The position numbers and the translations under genes are program-made. 27,203 nucleotides of DNA. It comes from Thoreauomyces humboldtii. Taxonomy: Eukaryota; Chytridiomycota; Chytridiomycetes; Spizellomycetales; Powellomycetaceae. Numbering within the stretch: position 1 is the stretch's first letter; each line of letters begins with the position of its first letter. The notes under the pieces are model-generated. The model had not been told where the DNA came from and searched no databases. It saw nothing but the letters and a program-made list of their open reading frames with translations. The stretch is taken from the NCBI GenBank assembly GCA_027596035.1, contig JADGJA010000259.1:1-27203 (forward strand), read 5' to 3'. This document shows positions 1-10,011 of this stretch, piece after piece.

Positions 1-95
1 GGTTTTTTTGGGCGGGGGTTTTTTGTGCGGGGTTTTTCACTGCACTTTTGGGTTTTCCGCCTTTCCCCCCCCCCCCCCCCCCCCCTTTTGAAGAC
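1..95. repeat. Low-complexity window edge (T/G runs, then 21-C homopolymer)
   Basis: The first 60 bases alternate runs of T and G. They are followed by an uninterrupted run of 21 C at 65-85 and then TTTT. No gene can be supported here. The stretch could be a real homopolymer tract or a sequencing/assembly artefact near a contig end. It is not a clean telomere repeat, because no fixed unit recurs. Confidence 0.7.
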
Positions 96-429
96 ATTAC
101 GCATTCGACCCATATAATACAGTTAGCCTCTCTCTACCTGCAAAGTGATCTCCAGCAGTCCCACTTCGAGTCATCGGCTCAGAGCGAATCTGGTCGAGCC
201 CGGAGCGAGAGCTGGGCACTGTGGTTTACGCTGTCATCCAGGCGTCTCTCCACCTTTGGCCGCCGATTTTATCACGACCGCCCTTGGTATATCACGACCG
301 ATGTCACCTCGTGGGTGCGGTGCGGCTCCGAAACCAAGTGTCCCCGAACAAGTGTGTCGCTCGTTCTCAGGCGTTCATTGCAGCAGTACCGAACGATGCC
401 GGTTGGCCCCATTATATCCTCGCCCTTGA

Positions 430-997
430 AAAGATCACCACGACGCCGAGGCGCTCTCTCGACGCCCTGCGACCGTCGAGTCCATCCCTTCCCCTGCCGC
501 GGATCTGGATGCGGAGGTCTACGATACTCCAAGTCCTCCCTATACGACTGTAAATGGATCACACGGACTTCTTCTGATCTACGGCTGGGAGCCATACGAC
601 TCGATCGCGCTCTACCTCTAAGGTAGCTACCCGTACGGCGCTGACCTGTATATGGATAGGCGCGTAGCCTATCTATCTGCCAAATTCTTCGTCACCCATG
701 GCTTGTTACTCAGACGCATCACACCTGGCAGTCCACCTCACCGCGTACTCAGCGCGGACGAAGTGCCGCGCACCAAGCGCTTGCTTATTCCATGGTGGCG
801 ATGCTGATGACCATCTCGGTACCACAAGCACATGCCAGTGCAGTGCAGTTCAGTACTTCCGGTTCGACATGTGGATCGACATCGTGGCTTACGTCCAAGA
901 GTGCACGGTCTGTGATCGCAAAACCATCCGCCGGCCGGGACGGTTTGAGCTATATCGGATCTCACCACCCCTCTATCTTCTGCATGCTCGGTCTTGA
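430..997 (+). pseudogene. Decayed Ty3/gypsy-type pol fragment (RNase H tail linker plus integrase zinc finger)
   Basis: Two adjacent frames carry retroelement signatures. At about 430-618 one frame has an EALSRRP motif, resembling the ADALSRRP sequence found between RNase H and integrase in Ty3/gypsy polyproteins. After a frame change, 698-997 carries an H2C2 integrase zinc finger spaced H-x6-H-x29-C-x2-C, with the first His at 791 and the last Cys at 911. Inside it the segment DIVAYVQECTVC matches the family's usual YV..C..C pattern. The DDE catalytic core is not recognisable downstream, no LTRs were found, and the two frames do not join. This is therefore a broken fragment of a longer element that probably extends left of the window. 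A cellular gene with an integrase-like zinc finger is less likely. Confidence 0.7.
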
Positions 998-2323
998 CGG
1001 CCTTCCTCTGCCGAAGGCCCTCATCGAGAAAATGCGCACACCAGTACTTTGTACGGGCGATCCGAGAGAGCCCAGTGGCAAGGTGTTTCGACGCTCTTCG
1101 ACCGAAGCCCGCCGCGAGGGCTCCCAGCCCAGCATGCAGCTCCTTGTCTGATTGCTTGACAGCATCCGTTAAGCATCGTGTAGCGGCTGACAACTACCCT
1201 GTGAGTCGATGTCTTGCCCTATGGCGGCCCAGTGGCAAGGTCCTTCGACCGACGCCCATGGAGAGTGATATCGGCATCTCGGTGACGTCCCCTGTCTAGT
1301 TGGTAGAGCATAGAAGCGGCCCGTACTATCCTGCGAACCTGTCTCGTCATGCCGAGCCTGCTCTCCAGCCCCGACTCGACATGTTGCCCCGCCGCTGAAA
1401 CTCCCAGATGTTGCTCAGTATCCTCGAGCAGTCTATGCTTCCCAGGTGTCTGCCGGCCTGGTGGTAAGCTTCCTTTCATTTTCGCGTGTAAACGGCTGCA
1501 AGCGTTCTTTGCGTGCCTGTCCGATACGTCTCTCCGTAGCAAGCTATACATCCCCAGCAGCAAAGTAATTCCAGGAATTTCGAACGGTTGCCCATTCTCT
1601 TCTAGTGACTCTTCAACTGGTAAACGGAAAGAGTCAAACGATGCTACACACACTGATTTTGAAGTTTATCTGGTGAGGATGCAGTCAGACCGGAGGGACC
1701 TTTGGCACGGAACATCACGACGCGACTTTCTCTGGATGGGAAGGAAAGAACCCGAGTTATCATTTGCTGCGCATTTCATTTAGCAAAGACATCCTCGGAC
1801 GACTCCGAGACATTGCAAGCTGCTAAAGCATGGTTGTCGATTTCCCAATCCCATAGCTCAAGATTAGGCAATTACACTGATGAGGCGTCAGAATGACTGA
1901 AGGTACAATCGACCGTGATGAGATCCTACTTTACCACCGAACCATGCCTGCGGGATCCCAACCTGCGCCATCGGAGGGAGGGACGGAGGGAGAGTGCAAG
2001 AAAAGATTTGCGGAATAATCCCAGAAGAAGTACATTTATATTCTGTACACCTGTGTACATCATAGATAACCGATGGCGGATCTCTCGCTCGCTAGAATCC
2101 CGCCCCCCCAGCGGCGCTGCGGCCCTATCCAAGCCAGCCAGCCCGCCCGTCCTGCGAGTCCTGTCAGTTCGTATCACATCCGTGTTCCAACACCACCTAC
2201 CTGACCACGTTGGCTTGGTAGTTGGCTTGGTATCTACCGTCCGTGTAAACGAACGTCATGGTTCCCTGAACACCACCAGCTACAGTGCACATCCTCCCCT
2301 TCCCCTCCAACCACATGTCGCCC
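998..2323. other. Intergenic region with no supported gene
   Basis: Open frames exist on both strands but none shows a recognisable domain or consistent splice structure. The left part may still belong to the decayed retroelement. A short direct repeat beginning GCCCAGTGGCAAGGT occurs near 1072 and again near 1226. The right end is the promoter region of the polyketide synthase gene. Confidence 0.5.
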
Positions 2324-2330
2324 TATATAT
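2324..2330 (+). promoter_or_regulatory. TATA box of the type III polyketide synthase gene
   Basis: TATATAT lies 86 nt upstream of the ATG at 2416. It follows a pyrimidine-rich stretch and leaves room for a 5' leader of about 50 nt. The position is consistent with a fungal core promoter. The transcription start itself was not determined. Confidence 0.5.
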
Positions 2331-2415
2331 TCCTCCGCGGAGTCTCGCAAAGCCCTGCTCCCCCCACATCGTTGTCATCAGAATTAAAAAAATCCTTTCT
2401 ACCCACACCGACACG

Positions 2416-3843
2416 ATGAGCCCCCTCTCCATCCGCATCAACGGTATCGGCAAGGCCTACCCAGACACCGTCTTCGCCAAAGAGGAATACCTCGAACTTC
2501 TCGTCGCTCGTGTCAAGCCTTGCAGAAAGTGAGTGGTTCAAACCTACCTCAGCTTCCTCCCGAATTCATCCTTGACTGATACGCTTTGTTTTTCCAAAAA
2601 AAAGTCTTGCCAAACTCATCGCGGTCGTCAAGGCATCCCAGATAGAGACCCGTCATGCTGTCATCCCGATCGGTCACGAGATGCTCTCCAGACCCGTCGT
2701 ACCTACCATCAAGGAGCTCAACGACATCTTCTCCATCGAGGCTCCCAAGTACGCAAAGTTGGCCGCCGAGAGGGCCATCGAAGATTGGGGCGGTCATGTC
2801 GCCGGAATCACTCACGTCGTTACAGCCACCGTGACCGGTGTCATGAACCCTGGTGAGTCCATTTGCGAGAAATCGCACCATCTGCCTTTCGGGAAACCAA
2901 TCCTCTCGAATGTCCATCAGGTCTCGACTACCACCTCCAACAGTCCCTCAAACTCTCCCCCACGGTCGAACGGTACAACCTGTCGGGCGTGGGATGCGCA
3001 GGAGGACTCGCCACCCTCCGTCTCGCGACCAACCTCGCCAAAGCCCACGGTCCAGGCGCACGGATCCTCGTGTGCTGCGTCGAGCTCTGCACGCTGTACG
3101 CCGCCCAACGGTTCTTCCAGTGCACGGACGACGCGCCCCTGGACGTCGCGGCCGCTCTGTTCGGTGACGGTGCATCGGCACTCGTCGTCGAAGGCGTTGC
3201 CGACGGAACGATACCAACCTCGGGATCCACGGGAAGGACCACCCCACCCTCGGAGGACGTGGAGGGCGACCTAGGGGAATCCGCCGGAGACCATCTCTTC
3301 GAGATCGTGGACCACGTGGTCTCGACCCACACGTCCAGCGTCGACGACCTGGGCTTCCGACTCGAGAACGACGGGTATCAGATCCTGTTGACTCGAAACG
3401 TACCGATCCTTGCCGCCGAGACGTTGCCACCGCTCGTGCAGACCCTCTTCTCCCGTCTTCCTGCGTCACCCTCATCGTCGTCAGCATCATCGCCAGCACC
3501 CTTCATCTCAGCATCATCGATCCCGTTCCTGATCCACCCAGGCGGTCCCGCCGTCCTCCAGGTCCTGGAGAAATGCATGGGTCTGAACCCATGGCAGACG
3601 AAATCCTCCTGGCAAGTCATGTCGAAGCGAGGCAACACGTCCAGCGCTACCATCTTCGCCGTCCTCGATGCGTTCAGGGACGAGGCTTCCTCCAAGGACG
3701 GACCGGCCGCGGCGTTGGGCAAGGACAACCCGGACGGCTATGCGATGGCTGCTGCGTTCGGACCGGGGGTCACGACTGAGTGTGTCTTGTTGAAGGCGGG
3801 TCCGAGGATCGGTGCCGGAGTTAGAGGGAGGACGGAGGCGTAG
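2416..3843 (+). CDS. Type III polyketide synthase (chalcone synthase-like)
   Basis: Exons are 2416-2528, 2605-2852 and 2921-3843. The introns are 76 and 68 nt with gtgagt donors and matched phases, giving 427 residues. The family condenses malonyl-CoA onto a CoA starter using one homodimeric active site. The triad is present: Cys146 in GVGCAGG, His326 in LIHPGGP and Asn359 in KRGNTSS. The C-terminal family signature AFGPGVTTE is also visible. The N-terminal part includes IETRHAVIP, which matches the family's conserved TRH region. Two inserts are unusual: a polar stretch at about residues 217-243 and a Ser/Ala/Pro-rich stretch at about 301-320. They put 213 residues between Cys and Asn, against 172 in plant chalcone synthase (Cys164 and Asn336 in alfalfa CHS2). 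A TATA box at 2324 fits the chosen start. No P450, methyltransferase or transporter gene lies beside it. The product is unknown; fungal relatives make alkyl-pyrones or resorcinols. Confidence 0.93.
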
Positions 3844-6409
3844 TGGGAGAGTATGATGGGCTTCGTGAATAGATCAGGAAGATTTTGTACAGAAACATGT
3901 GAATACATCAGGATCCCACGTGAGAACACGCATCCGGTTATTGAAAAATGGTGATGGTGGCACGTGGCACGTTCGTCGCTTCTATCTGACGGGACGACAG
4001 CCCCAGCGAAGACTTTTTGACCACGCCGGCGGCGCCGGGTGACCACGGTCCGCACGGGTTGTGTCCCCTCCCAACGAGCGTTTTCGTGTCGTAGCCGAGT
4101 GATGCGAGAGGAGCGCATAGCAGCTCCGTGACTAGAAATATACCGGTAGTCCGTACTGGGAAGGTCAACTAGTCCCTCGAACAGGTCAATGACTGCCGGT
4201 ACTGAAATGCTGCCCAATAAACCTGTATTATGGTACAGCAACTGCGACTCACGACGGATCCGTGTCCTGATTTCCGCCAGATAGCCCGCTGGACAGGCCA
4301 CCAAAGGTAAGGCTCAAAGTTTACCAAGTGGTAGATAGACTTCAAATGCCAGCCAGACTCTACGGTATTTATGCTGATCGAAGCAGCGACAAGGTCTCGC
4401 ACCTGTACGCCATCGAAAGAGTGTGGTACCCCCGGTAGCGGCCGGTAGCACTAGCCAGGTCTGTCGATTTCGCATGGCGGGCGCCTGGCATGCCTGGCAT
4501 GCCGCCGCCTCCACCAATCTCCGCAACACATTTCTCCTTGGCAATGGCTGAACCCATTGACTCCTGCTTCCAACATCTCTACTATCTCTCTCTCACTCTC
4601 TTCTCAGGAGGGATCACGCATCAACTCAGCGCCGTGCTCAAGTCACGTTTGCTCGCCCCCCCACCAGAACTCCTTACCGCCGTACCCGCCAACGCTCGAC
4701 TTGCCGACATTCCGAGCAAAGCCTTCTCTTTTTTCTTTCTTCCTCTTCTCTCGCGAGTACGTTAGGTGACGTAGACCTTTGCGAATACTCCACACGCGGA
4801 CGGCTTTCGGTTTCATCCAGCGGGAACAGAACCTAGCTGACGCTGCATGAACCCCATTCGAACTTTCGCGAGTTCCGATTGCCCTTGCAAGGCCGACCGG
4901 GAGTTGGCTTCGATTCGGTAAAAGCGAGGGTGGGCGCGAGGGAACATGAACAGCAAAGCCCTTGAAGGTCATACCATTCTGGCGGAAGGGATGCGGTGAA
5001 CGGATACTGCACCCGGAGACGAGGTCCTGAGAGTGCGAACTGTGAAAGCATCTTCCCCGACGGAAGCGCGGATCAGGACAATGCTGCATCTGTCCTACGC
5101 CTTCTTCGGTGCCTTTTTTGCCTCGCCTGTGGCATCCGGTTCTGGAGAAATCGGCCGGGAGTATATAACCTTTAGGTCGTCGGCGAACTGCTTGATCCGC
5201 TTCCTTCTGATGGTCCGCTGCTTTGCATACAGATCGGACCCCCCGTGATTCCTGAATTGTTTTCCAAGCCGACCGATGGACCCAAACCTTCGATCACAAT
5301 CCAGTGTTGCTTCATTCCGCTTGCAAGGGATGCGTTACAGCGGCAGGGGCGGAACGAAGCGTCTGGAAAGAGTATGTACGACGAGCGACATTGAGGATAG
5401 GCAAGGTCCTCGCCAAGATCTTTGAAACCATCAAGTTTGCCAACCGTTTCCTCGAAAGATCCGCTTTTGGCAACGCAAGTCCGGCGGTATATTACTCAAC
5501 GAGATACAGGCAGCTGCGAACCACCAAGGGATCAGGCGCCAGGAGAGTAGCCGTCTTTGACAGGCAGGCACAGAGTCGTCAACCCCTCCACCTAGGATGA
5601 TGTGAACGGGTCCCTCTGACTGTATGCATTGGGGCGTTGGGATTGCAGTTGCTCTTACCACCCTCCTTCCCTCCTTCCCTGCTGACTGAGATCCTTTGAT
5701 TGATTGACTGACTGACCCGAACTAATAAGTAACCGAAATTGGGGTCTGGGCCTGTCAAAGAAAAAGAGAGGGTGTGTGACTCATATTTCATTTCCCGATG
5801 GACTGGCAAATGAAAAGCCCCCTTCTTCCCATGTTGCGCTGTCCAAGTCTCCCTTCTCGTCTTCCTGCCTGTTGCGCGGGCGCGTTCCGTGTCTCTCCGT
5901 TTGGGTTGTGCTTCTTTTTTCTCACGCGTCAAGGGGCGGGGGGCGTCTGTGCTGCTGCTCTCCTCTCCTCCTCAACGCTTCATCTCCCGCACAGTTGCTC
6001 TCTCTTGTCAAGTGGATATATGCTCTGCAATCCCCAACCACTCCCACGCCATCCGATGAGCACCTAGCTCAGCGCTCATCTCCACAAACTTACCTCGTAG
6101 CTCTGCGACGTCTGGGCGTGGAGATGGGTCCCGCGAGTCCAGGCCAGAAGTGTCCGAACGTTCCCTCCTTCCCGTCGGTCTCAGCCATTCGTGGCTTCGT
6201 TCCCAGTATCTCGTCCCACCACGGACAGCTCTCGCACTTCGTGACACCCGCAATCCATGGCGTACCTCGCATTCGGTCCTAGAGTTCCCTTGATGACTAG
6301 CTGCTTATCCGTCGAAACGCATGACGCGCGGTCTCGTATCAGCCGCGTCAAGCGCTACATCACCTCTAGGATGACGGGGGAACTACGCAACAGGGTGCTG
6401 CGCTCAGAG
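3844..6409. other. Long intergenic region, no convincing gene
   Basis: About 2.5 kb holds only scattered open frames without recognisable domains. A TATATAA-like sequence lies at about 5162-5168, but no gene is evident after it. A frame at 5304-5600 encodes a fairly helical-looking basic peptide that I do not recognise, so I do not call it. Short simple repeats occur at about 5660-5715: CCTTCCCT units, then GATT/GACT units. Pyrimidine-rich DNA at 5790-6000 could be a leader region for the gene at 6506. Confidence 0.5.
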
Positions 6410-6415
6410 TATAAG
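6410..6415 (+). promoter_or_regulatory. TATA-like box of the gene at 6506
   Basis: TATAAG lies 96 nt before the ATG at 6506. It is followed by C-rich runs and a CT-rich tract, the usual look of a fungal core promoter and leader. It supports starting the protein at 6506 rather than further upstream in the same open frame. Confidence 0.4.
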
Positions 6416-6505
6416 TCCAGAGGGTGCCCCCCCGGCCCCCCCGTCCGCCTTTTTCTCTTTAGGCTGATCCTCACACGATACGCTTACGCAAAACTTGCTA
6501 ATTCA

Positions 6506-7315
6506 ATGCTGGCCTCTTCTTCCGTTCTTGCCTCTGGTAGATTCGTCGGTTCTCCCGTCGTCTCTGAACGTTCCGCTGCCCTCACCCTCTTGAGCGCCAA
6601 ACGGGCTCTCGAGGCCGCCCGCAACAAGCTCCTGCCCATCCTGAAGGCTCGTGCAGGCGACAACTGCTCCTCCGGCTCCTTCAAACCCCGAGCCGCCAAC
6701 TACTTCGCCGTCCACTCTGTCGCTAGCCCCTTCGACAAGGTCGACGTCGGATACTCGAGACCCGTCGCAACCACTCACGCATCCCGACTCATGGCCAAGG
6801 TGTGCAAGGTCCAGCTCGCCGCCGAGATCCAGCGCCAGATGGGAAAGCATCCAAGGGCAAAGCGCGCCGGAAGCCCTTTGGGACGATCACTCGTAAGCGA
6901 AATCATCCCGAACGAATGTCCTGATACTTCCGCCTGGATCGCAGATCAGTTCCAGGTGTACCAGAAGGAAGAGATGGAACGTCGTCGTCGTCGACTTCAC
7001 GCACAGGATCAGGCTCAGGATTCTGTCGACGTCTTCGTCGCGGAGGCTCCCGGTACAGTACCCGAGGATGTGGTTGTCGTCGCTCTCACCTCCGTCCAGG
7101 CACAGGAAAACACCGTCGTACTTGAAGATGTCGTCGATGCTGCAGCTGCCATTGTCGACGAGACCATCCCGGTTCCCGAAGCTTCTCCTCCTCCCCGCCG
7201 TCCCCGAATCAAGAAGGAGAAGAAGACCACGGAACCCCAACGTCGATCGGCTCGCATCGCCCGTCAGAACCCTCGAAGATCCGCTCGCATCGCGGCGAGG
7301 AGTGCCCGATCGTGA
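6506..7315 (+). CDS. Hypothetical protein with basic RRSARIA-repeat tail
   Basis: I do not recognise this protein. The frame is open from 6257, but I choose ATG 6506 because a TATA-like box lies at 6410; this gives 269 residues. The N-terminal half is Ala/Ser-rich and moderately basic. A charged helix-like segment (KEEMERRRRR) follows near residue 155, then an acidic, Val-rich stretch. The C-terminus is strongly basic, with RRSARIA occurring twice, which suggests nuclear localisation or nucleic-acid binding (inference only). A possible in-frame 63-nt intron at 6893-6955 (gtaagc..ttccag) would remove 21 residues without changing the frame; either form is plausible. A second, diverged copy of the 3' end follows directly downstream. 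Confidence 0.6.
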   Translation: MLASSSVLASGRFVGSPVVSERSAALTLLSAKRALEAARNKLLPILKARAGDNCSSGSFKPRAANYFAVHSVASPFDKVDVGYSRPVATTHASRLMAKVCKVQLAAEIQRQMGKHPRAKRAGSPLGRSLVSEIIPNECPDTSAWIADQFQVYQKEEMERRRRRLHAQDQAQDSVDVFVAEAPGTVPEDVVVVALTSVQAQENTVVLEDVVDAAAAIVDETIPVPEASPPPRRPRIKKEKKTTEPQRRSARIARQNPRRSARIAARSARS

Positions 7316-7404
7316 ATGCTCATTGGATCTGAGAGGAAACCAAGTATGATGTCGTTGGCTTCCTTGTGTCTGTTCACGTTCATACCCCACAGGTAGGACC
7401 ACCG

Positions 7405-7706
7405 CTTCGTACTTGGAAGAGGTCGATTCGCTCGAGCCCACCGCCCACCGACGTCGACCAGACCCACCCGGAGTTCCCGAACGCCTTTCTCTTCCTTTCA
7501 CCGTCCCCGAATCAGAAAAAAAGAAGAAGGACAACACGGAACTTCCAAACGGTCGACTCGCGGCTCGCCTTCCTCCGTCGAACACCCTCGGAAGATCCGT
7601 TTCCCCACATCGCTTGGCCACTGTGCCCGATCAGGAAAGACCACCACACACACACGGGAATCGGATCTGAGAGGAAGCAAGTATGAAACGTCGCTGGCCT
7701 TGCTTG
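7405..7706 (+). pseudogene. Tandem, diverged copy of the 3' end of the 6506 gene
   Basis: This segment follows 7113-7366 block by block. It begins with CGTACTTG-GAAGA, passes through CCGTCCCCGAATCA and CTCGGAAGATCCG, and ends in the post-stop sequence GGATCTGAGAGGAA followed by CAAGTATGA. The copy keeps a partly open frame (7413-7670) but has lost the RRSARIA repeats through indels and substitutions. It has no start region of its own, so it looks like a partial duplication now drifting. It could instead serve as an alternative terminal exon, because a possible acceptor (ccccacag) lies just before it at about 7392. Confidence 0.65.
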
Positions 7707-7709
7707 TTC

Positions 7710-10011
7710 TTTTTCTTGCTGACCTTCGACTCGGATTGCGGAATCATGTCGTGGGTTTGGCTTCGTTTGGTTTCTTTTGTCCTTTGTTCGTCGTCGTTCG
7801 TTCGTTCGCTTTCACGTTGTTTTGCTTTCCGTTTGTCTGTTGAACTTTCTTGTAGCTAGCTCGGAGTCGAGAGGTATAGGTATAGGTACAGGGACAGGTA
7901 AAAGGTATTCAAGCTCTCGCCGTCGTCAACGTTCCGCTCCTTCCGCCTTCGTCAACGTTCCGATCAAGTCGACGTTCCACCCCTGCCACCATTCCACCTT
8001 CGTCAACGTTCCACGTTCCACCTTCGCCAACGCTCCACCATCGCCAATGTTCCGCCTTCGCCAACGTTCCAACCCTGTCGTCATCGCCACCCCTCTGGAT
8101 CTACATGGGAGTTTAGCTAAGTACAGTCTCTCTTTCATTGCAAAACGGCCTTGTATAAGGACATCTAAGCATCGATCTAGGTAATGCAGCTTGCCTTTCT
8201 CGGAAGAGAAAGGTGAACCGTCCCCAGCCGGTGTTCAAATGCAGAGGGCCTAGATTTCTTTCGTTTCAGGATGTGTTCGTCGTCGGCGTCGGTCGGTCGC
8301 TCGAGGGATCAAGGAATTCGGATGGGAAACCCAGCGAGAAGGTGAAACGTTGGTCGGTGTCGTCGGGACGGGGAACTCTGTGCTAACTTTCCATGTTCTT
8401 TTTTGTTTCGGGTGCGATAGGATTCATCAAAGAGTCGTCGACCTCGATCGCCAACTTTCTTTCCCGTCACTATGTCGTCGTCGTCGGACCAGGGGTCTCG
8501 AGTTCCGAACGCGGTCTCCCAACCCCTGCCGCGTACGTGGATCAAAGGGTCACCCTCGAACAAGGATCAAAGCAGTACCACGGAGTTCCGCGCGCGTCTG
8601 CCAAAAGCCTCCCATCGCGCGGGGTCTGGCGGTCGTCGTCGACCAAGGAGACCGGGCTTCAGATGCAAGAGAGAGTGTTTGACGAGAGTGCGGGACGGGG
8701 TCTCCTAGCTTGCAGTTGTGTACGCATGTATCCTTTCTCTATCTTTCAGTATACAATGAAAACTTGATGTGAACGTCATCTGAAACCGATGCCGAACCCT
8801 TTCCTATTCCCGATCGGGTGTACGCTCCTATGTGTCCGTCGCTTTTCGTTCTCGTTCTCGCCATAGGAACAGGTCTCCTTTCCTCGAACGACAGGCGGAA
8901 ACCCCTCAACACCATGGACGGATGCAATGAAGGAGACCTTTCCTTGCTCTTTTATTGATACGATGTAAGGAAAAGTATGGAACAGACGAAGAGAGCGCGC
9001 CCCGCGCGCAAGGAAAGGCGGCACCGAATCCTCGAACGACATTGAGGACGACCTTTGGAAACATCGTTTCGGGTTTCTCTTCGTTTACGAACATTCGAAA
9101 ACTCTGCGTATTACCGTCGTGAAAAATTCGGGGAAGCAAGGAATGGAAAAGAGAAATGGGAGTGGATTGGAAAACAGGGAAAGGTAGGGCGCACCAGAGA
9201 AGGGGACTTGATGCCGCGAGAGCGCGGACGCCTTGAACGGACGAGGGATTTTCCACTTTGTCTTTTGATATGAGTGCATGGGATCCACTGCGGGCGGCAG
9301 GAGCAGAGTTTTGCATCGTTTGTTCGGGATCCGTTCGGCTGGGTGAACTTTTGTCCGAGCGGAGAGAGAGTCGGGTTATCGGCGGGAGCGGGGTTCGGAG
9401 AGCGGTCAAGACTTGTGAGGGTCTCGCTTTCGTTGTGGTTGTCGTCGAGTTCGGTCAGGCAGAAAGGATGGACTTGGAGAGGAAACTTCCCGATTTTCTA
9501 ATGTGATTGCAACTGCGAGGCCGGAGTGTTCGTGACGAAAGGGCTTTCTGATTCCCAGGGCAGAAACGAGCCGTCTTCATGGAGGCCACTCCTGATCCGT
9601 GAACCTTTGAAAAATGATGTGAAGCTCAGTGATGCTCTTGGTGAGGGCCCTGCAGGGGGGGCAGTTTCCACGCGGGGGCTTCCAGGGTGCTATGCCAGAC
9701 GAAGAGAGTTAGGGTGCAACGCGGGGAATGATGATACGTGTGCGGTGTCCGATGAGATTGATGCTGATGCTACAAGGCCCACGGTGTATGGTGTGGTATG
9801 GAAGCGTTTGGGGGGTGACCAAGATGGAAGTTAGGTGTTGGAATGGGACGACCCTGGGGGGGCCCTGTGCCTGGGGGGGTGGTTGTCGGAGTGATGTGCT
9901 GCAGGAAAGTGTGTTTGCTGTCCGATGGAATGATGATGACTCACACCAGCCCCTTCCTGCAAGAACCGTGATGGCCCCTCACCCCCCCGCACCGCAAGAC
10001 CATCGTACGCC
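7710..10011. other. Intergenic region with repeats and G-rich tracts, no supported gene
   Basis: No frame here shows a recognisable domain. A minisatellite-like array lies at 7924-8073. A small frame at 8472-8708 is basic and may be a third, very diverged relative of the duplicated 3' end, but I cannot align it securely. A possible intron end with a good branch site (tgctaac, about 8380) occurs before it. G-runs cluster at 9645-9687 and 9845-9882, upstream of the next gene. Confidence 0.45.
7924..8073. repeat. Imperfect tandem repeat, core CTTCGYCAACGTTCC
   Basis: The motif CAACGTTCC or a close variant recurs about every 18-30 nt through this stretch, often preceded by CCTTCG. Unit lengths vary. 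An open frame passes through it, but the repeat explains that frame better than a gene does. No function is suggested by position. Confidence 0.7.

Noticed and set aside
1291..1370. tRNA-like A-box sequence (TAGTTGGTAGAGCA)
   Set aside because: No B box, no acceptor-stem pairing and no anticodon arm follow it.
2948..3499. Minus-strand frames opposite the polyketide synthase
   Set aside because: They are shadows of GC-rich coding sequence; the plus strand has the catalytic motifs.
4643..5089. 148-codon minus-strand frame
   Set aside because: No domain, no start context and no splice logic; mixed basic composition typical of a chance frame.
8350..8767. Small basic frames as a possible gene with an intron ending near 8420
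   Set aside because: Branch and acceptor look acceptable, but three frames are open at once and none is recognisable.
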